Assembly: GCA_037783415.1 (NCBI GenBank)
Contig: JAZGTN010000022.1
Location: 9,460,001-9,524,000, forward strand
Length of the DNA stretch: 64,000 nt
Direction: 5' to 3'
Source of the DNA: Leptasterias polaris
Taxonomy: Eukaryota; Echinodermata; Asteroidea; Forcipulatida; Asteriidae
A model generated the notes under the pieces. It ran no database searches. It saw only the letters and a list, made by a program, of their open reading frames with translations, and had not been told where the DNA came from. The stretch's first letter is position 1, and every line of letters starts with the position of its first letter. Positions 45,457-55,678 of the stretch are shown here, piece after piece. Both the position numbers and the translations under genes were made by a program.

Positions 45457-45843
45457 AGGGACACGTTGCCTTGGATCGGACGAGTTGGTATATAAAAAGC
45501 GTTTGTAACCGTTTGTTATAAAATGCATATGGTTAGAAAGATGTTTTAAAAGTAGAATACAATGATCCACACAAATATGCCTCGAAATTGCGTGGTTTTC
45601 CTTTTACATCGTCAACTAACACGGTCGACCATTTATGGGAGTCAAATTTTTGACTCCCATAAATGGCCGACCGTGTTAGTTGAAGTAAAAAGTAAAAGGA
45701 AAACCACGCAATTTCGAGGCATATTTTGTGTGGATCATTGTATTCTACTTTTACAACATCTTTCTAACCATATGCATTTTATAACAATCGGTTACAAACG
45801 CTTTTTATAGACCAACTCGTCCGATCCAAGGCAACGTGTCCCT
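45457..45843. mobile_element. fully palindromic MITE with TTAA duplication
   Basis: The whole 387 bp is an inverted repeat: AGGGACACGTTGCCTTGGAT at the left and its complement at the right. The centre is GGGAGTCAAATTTTTGACTCCC. TTAA lies on each side (45453-56, 45844-47). TTAA is the target of piggyBac- and Kolobok-type transposases. A diverged, left-truncated copy is at 21838-22165. Confidence 0.85.
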
Positions 45844-45847
45844 TTAA

Positions 45848-47379
45848 TATGCATTGACGTCATCTTGTCGCCATCTTAGACTGTTTGAGGTAAAATGACA
45901 ATAAAACAATGGAAATGCACGGCTGTGTATACGCAGCAGCCGGGATTGGCCAATGAGCAACCTTCTTTTGGTCTCTAGCTGAGGGCACTCTGCTTAAATG
46001 ACATAATGTGCAAATATGTTGCTAATTTTGAGTTTTAATTATCAAGCAATGCTGTAAATTGTTTGCCTAGTTTTGTTTCAGTTTGTTAACATTTTATGGA
46101 ACTACAAGGTTGTGTCAGAATTGATGGCTACGGCTATGGCTGATTCACCACATCAACATGCGTTGAAACATAGGCTGCCCATAGTAACACACCCTTAGCA
46201 ACAGCCGCAGCTGCCAAATTAGACACAACAATCGATCAAGAAGTTGCCATTTTGAATGTAAGACTGTAAATAAGACAAATAATATGTTTCTTTTAAGGTA
46301 GGGTCATAGATTTGTATATTCTCCTGTTTGATGAGAAGCGCTGACAGTTTTTTTGCTGTTTTTCAGCAAGTATAGACACTGTATTCTGCTGAAACTTTCA
46401 CAGGTGTCCTTTATTGTATCTTTCTTGATAATTTTGCCTATCAGTAAGCATGAGAAAAACCAAATGATGACTCTACCTTTAAATGCCCTCCTTGTTAATA
46501 TGATTGCTGATATTAATCAGAATGTTATTATTAATCAACAAAGTTGTGAATATTTCTGTTCAGCAAAGAAATGTCATCTTGGAGGTAAAACAATGACGAA
46601 ACAATAGAAAGTGCACATCTATGTACGTACGAGGGACATGATCAGCTAATGACAAACCTCCAACCTCTAGTTGAGATTACCTATCTCAAATGATGTATTT
46701 GCATAAATTATATTGCAACATGGTTGTTGCTCATCTTACAGTAATGCACAGACGTGATCTTGTTGCACCGACGTGATGTATTATAATTAAAAATGTGTTT
46801 CACAAAGCCTTATTTCTAGTAATAAAGACTGTATTGAATTATAAACTACCCCCCATTTTTTCTTTGTGGAAATTTGTCATCATCAAATACTCTTGAATGA
46901 AGGTTAAATTGCCTGAATATTTGAGAAGTTTAGACTGATTGATTGATTGTACATGTATGACATGGATGTTCCTATAAGAATTCATTTTGAAATTACTGTT
47001 TGCGTTGAGAGGAATGGATATTAAATATCCACCCTGTGTGTGTTCTCCTAAATAAAGCAATAAAGACAATCTGAAAATTACATTTTGTTAAAAATAAGGT
47101 GTTTAATTTTTTTATGCAAGTTAAACTGCCATGGTCCAATTTGCAATTAAATTAGTTTTTCTCTAGCAAAACAATAAAGCTTGTGTTTCTGTGTCTCATT
47201 TAGTTTTGAGGTCTTGCACAATTTGTATAATGTTATCCAAATTTTGAAATGTTACTTATTTATGTTTTCAATATTCCAATTAATGAATCTTAAAATTGAG
47301 GTGATTTAATGATTGTGAAGACAAGAATTAGAAAGTGACACTGCTCCCACCGAATAAAATTGTTTATCTTAAAGTTATA
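45848..47379. other. intergenic stretch
   Basis: This holds the MITE at 46109-46229 and AT-rich sequence with TACATGTA words. No gene was recognised. Confidence 0.45.
46109..46229. mobile_element. short MITE with TTGTGTC-type inverted ends
   Basis: The left end GTTGTGTCAGAATTGATGGC matches the reverse complement of the right end (GCTGCCAAATTAGACACAAC). Similar in ends and length to 11683-11790, so they are probably one family. Confidence 0.55.
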
Positions 47380-47660
47380 AACCATAAGGGAAACTGACCG
47401 GGTAAATTTTTAAAATGATATGGGGTTGAACAAAGAAAAGTTGACTAGAGCAGGGGTTGGAACCAACGACCTCTGGTTTATAATGTGTGTCGGCGCAACC
47501 AATTGTGCTAGATCTAAATGTTGGTGGTCTCCCTATTGTGCCAGTCAGAAGCCATACAAACATTAGCTGCCACGTAGCCAGGGATCACACCCAAGTATAC
47601 ATGTACGATACAACCTGGGAAGCGGCAGCCAGGGGATCACCTTAAAAAGATGCAATTTTG
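47380..47660 (-). mobile_element. SINE with lysine-tRNA-like head, family C
   Basis: The minus strand has AGGTGATCCCCTGGCTGCCG, ATAGGGAGACCACCAACAT, a degraded tRNA-like head and CGTTGGTTCCAACCCCTGCT, then GACTAGAGC-type ends and GGGTAAATTT. It directly adjoins the left arm of the 0.73-kb inverted duplication. Confidence 0.6.
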
Positions 47661-48394
47661 TTCTTCTTCAAATGGGTCATTCCACGCTAACTCACCTAAA
47701 ATTTTACAAAATTTACCGTGACCGACTCGGATTTTTTTCTAAATTTTTTAAAACAATCCACTATAGGTGTTATGAACACACGCCAAAAATTTTCAGCCAA
47801 TTCTTTTTGGTTTTTAAGATACCACCCCTTCAACAATGTAGCCCTGCCCATTTTTTCAACCCCAAATGTTGCATCGGTGAGTTTTGGGCAATTTCAGAGG
47901 CCCATATCTCAAAATCAAGATAAGATATACCCCTGATAATTAATATTTATGATGACTGGTGCCCAAATTATCAAAATCTACAGTCACAATGGGTATACAA
48001 AGTTTACTTTTTGTGTAATGGGTCCCCAAAAATCTAAAATTGTACTGACGTGAGGGACTTTTTGTAAATTTTGAACCCCCCTTGTGCCCACATAAAATGT
48101 CAGTTTGCTTTTATATGACATATGGGTAATGTCTAGGTACATGAGTGCCCCCAAGCAAGGAAAGACCAATCGCAGATTCACTGGGTGTTTGGCAGGGGTG
48201 GAAATATGGGCCCAGTGTTGAAAACGTCCAAAATACCCCTTCATTCTATTGGTTTTTTGGAGGCGTGGCAAATTACTCAAGGACTTCAAATTTTTTTATC
48301 TGCAAACACTGTATCTGGGCTCTGTCTGTAAGAAAATTCATCTTGGCCTTTTGAATTCTTCATGGTTAAATAAAATGTTTTGTAAGATGCGTTT
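47661..48394 (+). repeat. left arm of a 0.73-kb inverted duplication
   Basis: This starts at CAAATGGGTCATTCCACGCT and ends AAATGTTTTGTAAGATGCG. The reverse complement is present at 53747-54471 with scattered substitutions and small indels. The longer ORFs in both arms are mutual shadows and carry no recognised domain. It may be a dispersed repeat family in its own right; each arm joins a family C SINE at the same end. Confidence 0.8.
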
Positions 48395-48443
48395 TTCACA
48401 TTTTTTGTAGTTTAAGTCAACACTGTAGCCCCCCCCCCCCCCC

Positions 48444-49197
48444 CCCAGTCTTTGTGGAAAAGTTTGAAGTTCAATTTATCCTTCAATTCACATACCCTGA
48501 GTGTATCCATGCTACTCAGACTAATGTTTATGCACGCCGAAGAATGCCTTGGTATTCTGATGAGATTCATCTCGCTAGACGGAGAAAGCGCAGAGCCGAA
48601 AGGAAGTGGCGGAAAAGTGATTCCGCTACAGACCGTAATAACTACCTCATTGAAAAACGTGAAACATCTAATCTGATTTGCCGTACAAAGATATGTTATT
48701 TTCGAAAGGTGTTGTCTACTTCTGATACCAAAGAAGTCTACAAAACTCTAGACCACCTTTTGAACCGAAAGGCCTTGTGTCTTCCTTTCCACGACTGTGC
48801 TGAAACCCTGTGCAACCAGTTCTCTACATTCTTCGTCAACAAGATTGAGAAGTTTCAACGAAGTTTGGGGAATATCTCCTCAAGCTCTGAACACTCCTTT
48901 GAATCTAGACCACTTTCATCTCCACCTATGGTCTGCTTCGATCCAACAACTGAAGATGAGATACTGAAAATCATCAAGGCATCAGCGACTAAGTCATGCA
49001 GCCTGGACCCTATTCCTACATGGTTCTTAAAGGAAAACATCCAAGACCTTCTTCCCATCATAACTGAGATAGTCAACTCGTCACTCTCATCTGGAATCCT
49101 CCCATCGACGGCAAGAACTGCGGTCATTCGACCGCTTCTCAAAAAACCATCACTCGACAAGAACTGTCTCTCCAACTACAGACCAGTTGCCAATCTG
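48444..49197 (+). mobile_element. L2-like LINE, 5' part (pre-RT and RT start)
   Basis: Codons from 48454 read RRMPWYSDEIHLARRRKRRA, ERKWRKS, LNRKALCLPFHDC, FFVNKIEKF, SCSLDPIPTWFLKE, SSGILPSTARTAVIRPLLKK and NYRPVANL. This is the region before and at the start of the RT domain of L2/CR1 elements. The endonuclease is missing; the copy begins right after a C-run (48429-48446). It is interrupted at 49197 by a DNA transposon and resumes at 50735. Confidence 0.85.
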
Positions 49198-50734
49198 TAT
49201 GAAGCCCCATTGGTGCCACTTGACAAGTGCGTATATGTTTCATTGAATGAGATGTATTTCACGGCCGCCACTTATTATCTTGTGGCCGCCACTTATTATC
49301 TTGCGGCCGCCACTTATTATCTTGCGGCCGCCACTTAGTAAGTTGCGGCCGCCACTTATTATCTTGCGGCCGCCACTTAGTATATTGCGGCCGCCACTTA
49401 TTATCTTGCGGCCGCCACTTAGTAAGTTGCGGCCGCCACTTATTATCTTGCGGCCGCCACTTAGTATCTTGCGGCCGCCACTTAGTATCTTGCGGCCGCC
49501 ACTTAGTATCTTGCGGCCGCCACTTATTATCTTGCGGCCGCCACTTATTATCTTGCGGCCGCAACTTAGTAAGTTGCGGCCGCCACTTATTATCTTGCGG
49601 CCGCCACTTAGTAAGTTGCGGCCGCAACTTATTATCTTGCGGCCGCCACTTATTATCTTGCGGCCGCCACTTATTATCTTGGTAATCTTTGATAACATTC
49701 GAGTCTTGAAGGTATTTATTTTATACTTTTTTGAGGGTGTGGGTAGGTGTAGAGGTCATGCTCCGACAGAATTGCTGCAAATTTATTGGACTTCCTTGTG
49801 GATTGTTATTGAAAGAGTTTCTTACGTTGGGAGCTGAAATCACTCCTGAATTTTGTTATATTTTATATACATTATACAGTGGATGTCGATCCAGTGAGAT
49901 AACCCTCCTTTCCTTTTCGTTTATGTTGCTCAAATGTTATTAAATATTTAAAATAAGAGAGATTTTTTTATAAGGCTTTGTGAGTTTGAGATAATAACAA
50001 TTTCTATAAACACTGCTGCTTCACTGCTGCTTCGAGCCATTTTCATCATTGGTAAATATGGATGTGTAAATTGAAGAGTTCTTGGTGATACAGAAATTAA
50101 GATTCGTGCCTTGTTATGAATTCTTTGTTGATCAAGTTTCTTTACAAGACTGCATCACTTAATCTCCAGCTTATGCCTACTTCAATTAGGAAGTTCTGTA
50201 TGATAGTATTGACTTAGTAACTTTTTGAACATTGGGGTTTTAAAATGGTTGAAACCCACTTTATAATTTTGAGACTATATTTTACAGGGCCTTGTATATA
50301 CCGGTACCTTTTGCTGATATAGACTGTTAAAGTAAAACAATACCCAGGATACAATCTTAGTATTCCGCATCTTTCGGCGGTGTAAAATGCACGTTACTTA
50401 GAAAATCTCTTTCAAAACCTGTAACTGGTTCATTCGTTTTTGAAAAGTAAACTCATCAAGCAAAAAACATAGGTCACAGGCTAGCAGCTGAATCGTGAAG
50501 TTTCATCCATGCATGACAACTGGCAAGATACTAAGTGGCGGCCGCAAGATAATAAGTGGCGGCCGCAAGATAATAAGTGGCGGCCGCAAGATAATAAGTG
50601 GCGGCCGCAACTTACTAAGTGGCGGCCGCAAGATAATAAGTGGCGGCCGCAAGATAATAAGTGGCGGCCGTGAAATACATCTCATTCAATGAAACATATA
50701 CGCACTTGTCAAGTGGCACCAATGGGGCTTCATA
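49198..50734. mobile_element. TIR transposon with 21-bp repeat arrays at both ends, inserted in an L2-like LINE
   Basis: The two ends are perfect inverted repeats for at least 74 bp: TATGAAGCCCCATTGGTGCC, ACTTGACAAGTGCG..., ACGGCCGCCAC. Inside the left end stand about 20 copies of a 21-bp unit, CGGCCGCCACTTATTATCTTG or the ..TTAGTA.. variant (49262-49680). Inside the right end stand about 7 copies in inverse orientation (50521-50672). The target duplication is AATCTG (49192-49197 and 50735-50740), and removing the element plus one copy restores the LINE reading frame (ANL-SFLGKIIEKV). The middle, 49681-50520, has no transposase ORF, so the element is non-autonomous. ORFs of 60-196 aa in the arrays are artefacts. 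Confidence 0.9.
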
Positions 50735-52220
50735 AATCTGAGCTTCCTTGGAAAGATTATTGAGAAAGTTGTTTGTCGTCGATTAATGGATCACATGACT
50801 GAAAACGATATGTATGAGCAATACCAATTAGCGTACAGACCTCTCCACAGCACCGAAACCGCTCTTGTGAAGGTGAAAATGACATAATGTTTGCTTTAGA
50901 TAAAGGCCATGTAGCATTGCTGTTATCACTCGATCTCTCGGCAGCATTCGATACCATCGACCGGCAAATCTTGATCTCTCGTAGGCCTATGTCAAGTAGG
51001 ATAGGAGTCGATGGCATTGCACTCCAGTGGTTCAAATCCTACGTTGAAGACTGGACCACCAAAGTAGAAATAAATGGAAAGTCATCTCAACCCAGCAGGA
51101 GTTCCATAGGCCTTCCACAAGGATCTGTCTTCGGGCCGATTGGCTACACCATCTACACTCTACTTGTTGGAGACATCGCTCGTCATCATAATATATTCTA
51201 CCACACTTATGCTGATGACATACAACTCTACATAACATTTGATCCCAAGAAGGCTTCCAGTCTAGATGAAGCGCTAAAGTCACTTTCTTCTTGTGTGGTA
51301 GACATCAACACTTGGATGACACATAACAGACTAAAACTGAATGAAGAAAAGACTGAATTTCTTGTAATTGGTTCCGTTCATAGCCTTCGTTGCCTTGGAA
51401 ATGTTACTCTCAATATAGGTTCCACAGTTATTGTACCTTCTAAATCAGCCAGGAACCTTGGTGCTTACTTTGATTGTAATATGTCTATGTTAGAGCAAGT
51501 TAATCATTTATGTAGGTCTGTTAGGTTCCATCTAAAAAACATATCTCAAATTAGGAAGTACATAACTCAAGATATCTGTCATAGTGCTGTACGCTGTCAT
51601 ATCCTGTCCAGATTAGACTATTGCAACTGCCTTTTAACATCTGTTCCCCAGGCATACTTGAAGCGGCTGCAAAGTTTACAGAACTGGGCAGCTCGCATTA
51701 TCTTTGAGCTAGATCGTTGTCATGACCCCAGTCCTCTACTTAAATCTCTCCACTGGCTTCCCGTAAAAGAAAGAATTCTCTTCAAAGTACTCTTGTTTGT
51801 TTTTAAAGCCTTCCATGACCAGACGCCATTATATATCAAGGAAATTGCTTTACATTTCATAACCCATCTCGCCCTAATCTTCGCTCTTCTCGAGACCCAT
51901 TTTTGCTTACCATTCCTAGGACCCGTAGCAAATCTGGCGATCGCACATTCACTGTAACTGCATCCACAGCATGGAACAACATCCCTTCTTTCATTAAAGC
52001 CGCTAAATCCACAGACCAATTTAAAAAACTTCTGAAAACACATCTCTTCCCTGTTTAAGCTTTTCTCCTTTTCTCATTCTTTTCAAACATGGTGTATGTA
52101 GCTTTTCCGATAAGATTTTGTTATTTATTGTGCATTTCAGTTTTTGTAAGCGCTGTGATATAGTTTTCTATGGGGAGCGTCTCTAAATACCTGTTATTAT
52201 TATTATTATTATTATTTCAA
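50735..52220 (+). mobile_element. L2-like LINE, 3' part (RT core to 3' tail)
   Basis: This continues the LINE: SFLGKIIEKVVCRRLMDHMT, RPLHSTETALVKV, then from 50887 LLLSLDLSAAFDTID (motif A), IGLPQGSVFGP, YADDIQLY (motif C), LNEEKTEFLVIG, LDYCNCLLTSVP and LHWLPVKERILFK. After a frameshift near 51880 the C-terminus reads STAWNNIPSFIKAAKSTDQF with a stop at 52057-52059. The 3' UTR ends GAGCGTCTCTAAATACC and (TTA)n at 52193-52216, as in L2 elements. Another frame break lies near 50880. Confidence 0.88.
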
Positions 52221-53746
52221 TTGGCCTAATTATGCATTACCATATGTACACAATATCAACAAGGTAGTTGTGATTCCTATACCAAATAACTTCTGACTGT
52301 GCATACATGTAGGTCCAAACAGACACATAGAAATCCATTTAAGAAGTTTTGGTTACAAGTCCAGTGTATCTTGCAATCATAGTGTCAATTGTGATACTAT
52401 GCATATGGTCAGCTACATAAGCCTTGATTGAGAATGGCCACGAAGAAACAGTAACTGGAATTTTAAACAACTGAATTGACTGTGGAGAACAAGAAACTTT
52501 TTCAGTTGAGGTGCCCAGTGCAAATTTCTACAAGTAATACATGCCTTTACCATGTTTACAAATGTATTCATGAAAAGGTTGTAAACAATTGTTCTTGAAG
52601 TCTAATAAAAGACAATACCGTGAAAGATGCATTAAAAGAACACAAAACTTGTGAGAAGTAATATTATTTGAGATTATGTGCAATGTCTCACATTGACAGG
52701 TCCTTCTATTGTTGTCAGTGCTGATATGAATTGCTCTCTCATATCCCTACCAAGTGTTTGGGCAGCTTTTACATTGACCTTCAGCAATTTAAAAGAATTC
52801 TCTAACATTGAAAAAAACCAAAAAAAGGTCAAAGATAATTGTTTTGCTCAAATTTTAAAGCTGCTTTTGATTCTATAAAATTTTGCAGTTTGTGTTGAAC
52901 CGTGGTTAAACCTACAGTAGTGTAATGCTACTATGTGAATTTATTGAAAGTAAGGTATATATATGGAGGCAATCTATTTTTATAAACACTGCTACTAGTC
53001 TTCATACATACTTGTGAATGAGTGTTGTTCCAACATACACGTATACAGTTTACATGAATCTGCACTTGAAGATCCTTGTCATTTAATTGGTGGAACACAA
53101 TGTGTCATACTTTATTTTACCATTTATACTGTTCCTATACTCCAAAAGTTAATATAGGAGTCCTATACTAACAAATATAGGACACCTGGGGCACTTTGCA
53201 GCTAACCTTTGTGTATACTAAAGATTTTAGACAAGTGCGTATGTATATTGATTGCGTGCACGTAAGCTTGTGTGCCAACATGAGTATGGCTAGTCGAGAT
53301 TTCACCTTGTGAGTATACTCATAGGCATCCAATATTTGTATTTACTATATTAGTATTATGTAGTTTTACATCAGATATGACACTCATACTGCAAGACACT
53401 GGAGGAGTAGAGAGTAGATTTTAATTGTGGTGGACGTGTGCGCAGCCCAACCAGACTGATCAGACAGAATTTAGAAATTGTTTGGTGTAGGAATAACAAC
53501 TACCTCGATGATAGTTGTGTACGTACATTTTTGTAGATGTACGTACACATAAATGTACGTACATGTATGTGCATATGTTAAAGAGGTCAATTAAAAGTCC
53601 AATACACTCTGGTTTGGGGCAATAAAGACATTGGTGGCATAAACAATAGTCTGAGTATCCTAGAGACATTCAGTGGTATAGTAAATTTTCACTAAAGACC
53701 ACACAATATGCTAGTATGTACTACAAATAATGCAAAATACGCATCT
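52221..53746. other. intergenic stretch
   Basis: No ORF with a known domain, RNA gene or transposon end was recognised. Repeated TACATGTA and TACGTACA words occur at 53520-53575. Confidence 0.4.
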
Positions 53747-54471
53747 TACAAAATATTTTATTTAACCATGAAGAATTCAAAAGGCCAAGATGAATTTTCT
53801 TACAGACAGAGCCCAGATACAGTGTTTGCAGATAAAAAATTGTCAAGTCCTTGAGTATAATTTACCACGCCTCCAAAAAACCAATAGAATGAAGGGGTAT
53901 TTTGGACGTTTTCAACACTGGGCCCATATTTCCACCCCTGCCAAACACCCAGTGAATCTGTGATTGGTCTTTCCTTGCTTGGGGGCACTCATATGTACCT
54001 AGACATTACCCATATGTCATATAAAAGCAAACTGACATTTTATGTGGGCACAAGGGGGGTTCAAAATTTACAAAAAGTCCCTCACGTCAGTACAATTTAG
54101 GTTTTTGGGGACCCATTACACAAAAAGTAAATTTTGTATACCCATTGTGACAGTAGATTTTGATAATTTGGGCACCAGTCATCATAAATATTAATTATCA
54201 GGGGTATATCTTATCTTGATTTTGAGATATGGGCCTCTGAAATTGCCCCAAACTCACTGATGCAACATTTGGGGTGAACAAATGGGCAGGGCTACATTGT
54301 TGAATTGAAGGGGTGGTATCTTAAAAACCAAAAAGATTTGGCAAAACAAAATTTGCGTGTGTTCATAACACCTAGGCCTATAGAGGATTCTTTAAAAAAA
54401 TTAAGAAAAAAATCCGAGTCGGTCACGGTCGACCTCTAGGTAAGTTGGCATGGAATGACCCAAATGTAAAG
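53747..54471 (-). repeat. right arm of the 0.73-kb inverted duplication
   Basis: The reverse complement of 47661-48394, from CGCATCTTACAAAATATTTT to GCATGGAATGACCCAAATG. The family C SINE follows directly (54472). The arms are 5.35 kb apart, with the L2-like LINE between them. Confidence 0.8.
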
Positions 54472-54665
54472 GTATAAACCACAAAACTGACTGGTAAATT
54501 TTTGAACAAAGACAAAATTGGGAGACTGCCAACATAGGGCTAGATAGCTCAGTTGGTAGAGGGCCGGCGCGTCTATTCCTACCTCCATGGTTATAAAACC
54601 GGACGTCGTTGCATGCTGGTTCAAATCCTAACAAGTCAATTTGTTTTTGTTCATCCCCAAATCAT
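54472..54665 (+). mobile_element. SINE with lysine-tRNA-like head, family C
   Basis: TAAACCACAAAACTGACTGG, GGGAGACTGCCAACATAGGG, then GGCTAGATAGCTCAGTTGGT starts the tRNA-like head. The anticodon region is enlarged by an insertion of about 30 bp. GGTTCAAATCC and AAGTCAATTTGTTTTTGTTC close it. Confidence 0.65.
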
Positions 54666-54779
54666 CAACTTTTATTTAATAGATACAAATATTATAAAAA
54701 AATTAAACACAGGGCAGTCAATTTTTAAGACTGGTGTTTTTAATTAATCTAATACTTTTTTAATAACCGGTAACGGTAA

Positions 54780-55219
54780 GGGACATGGCTAAAAACAAAC
54801 GACCACTTTCGAACATGCACCATACCGTGCAAGAACTGTGGAGTGGACTTGTACAACTCTACTGTTTTATGCTGCATTTTTGGAAGGTACCCTCACCGCA
54901 AATATATGTATGGGGACGATCGAGATTTGTCGAGAGCATTTCTGTATTTATTTATCTAGCTCTGGGAACGATCTTTTTTTTGACAAGAAAGGGTCAAAAC
55001 AAAGGCTTCAAGGTCATGTCAAAAATACTGAGTCGAGAGGAGCACTAGGGAAAGTGCCAGTCAGTACGACTACGAGGAGAAATAGATTTTTGTGACAATG
55101 TTTCTGTGGACATCTTGTATGAAATTCCGCCACAAAATACCATGAGGATGCGTAATATATCTCAGAAGATGACTTTTTACCTTGATGCATTCGATGTTTG
55201 TGATTACTGAGCGGCAAAA
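54780..55219 (+). promoter_or_regulatory. probable promoter/5' UTR region of the alpha-arrestin gene
   Basis: This stretch between the SINE and the start codon has no recognised repeat and no long conserved ORF. It is assigned by position only; no TATA box or initiator is convincing. Confidence 0.3.
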
Positions 55220-55369
55220 ATGGTGAAATTGAAAGATTTTCATATAATTTTGGACAGTAACAAAACTGTGTATTCAGCGGGCGAGTTTGTCGCTGGACAT
55301 GTTGTGGTGGAGTTGCGAGGCGACATGAAGATGAGGGGGATTCGAATTTATATGCGTGGATTAGCAAAG
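55220..55369 (+). CDS. alpha-arrestin (ARRDC/TXNIP family), first coding exon
   Basis: A 50-codon exon starts at ATG 55220 (AAAATGG context) and ends at a good donor, GCAAAG/GTATAC, in phase 0. It reads MVKLKDFHIILDSNKTVYSA, then GEFVAGHVVVELRGDMKMRG, then IRIYMRGLAK. This is the first half of an arrestin N-domain, with the VYxxGExVxGxVxVEL and (I)xxRGxAxV pattern of ARRDC2-4 and TXNIP. In known biology these are adaptors linking membrane cargo to NEDD4-type ligases. The next exon, expected to begin V.WTE, was not found before 64000, so the rest lies beyond the window or in sequence I could not recognise. The member of the family cannot be named from 50 residues. Confidence 0.8.
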
Positions 55370-55678
55370 GTATACCTTATTTTGCCAGTAACAAAATATT
55401 GCTTAATTTGTACAGATATATTACTAGCAATTAGGTAGCATTTGGGTTTGTCCGTCCACCAAGTTATAAAAGTGTGACATTTGTCTTTTTGACTTTGAGG
55501 AAATGATCTACAAATACAATGAATAAGTCATGACGAAGTGGAGTTAGTAATAGTATTGTTATGTAAAATGACAAATGTCATGTAATTTTTTAATGTGTAG
55601 GTAGGATTACAAACATCCTGAAAAAAGTATCCATTAAGAACTTGCAGGTCATCAACTTGAAGATTTGTAACATTCAAT

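Noticed and set aside
48145..48354. ORF of 69 aa repeated at 53800-53988
   Set aside because: It is carried by both arms of the inverted duplication, has no domain, and its end differs between the arms.
49240..49837. ORFs of 122-196 aa with Arg-Pro-Pro-Leu or Gly-Gly-Arg-Lys repeats
   Set aside because: They are readings of the 21-bp array in several frames on both strands. Because 21 is divisible by three, all frames stay open without coding for anything.
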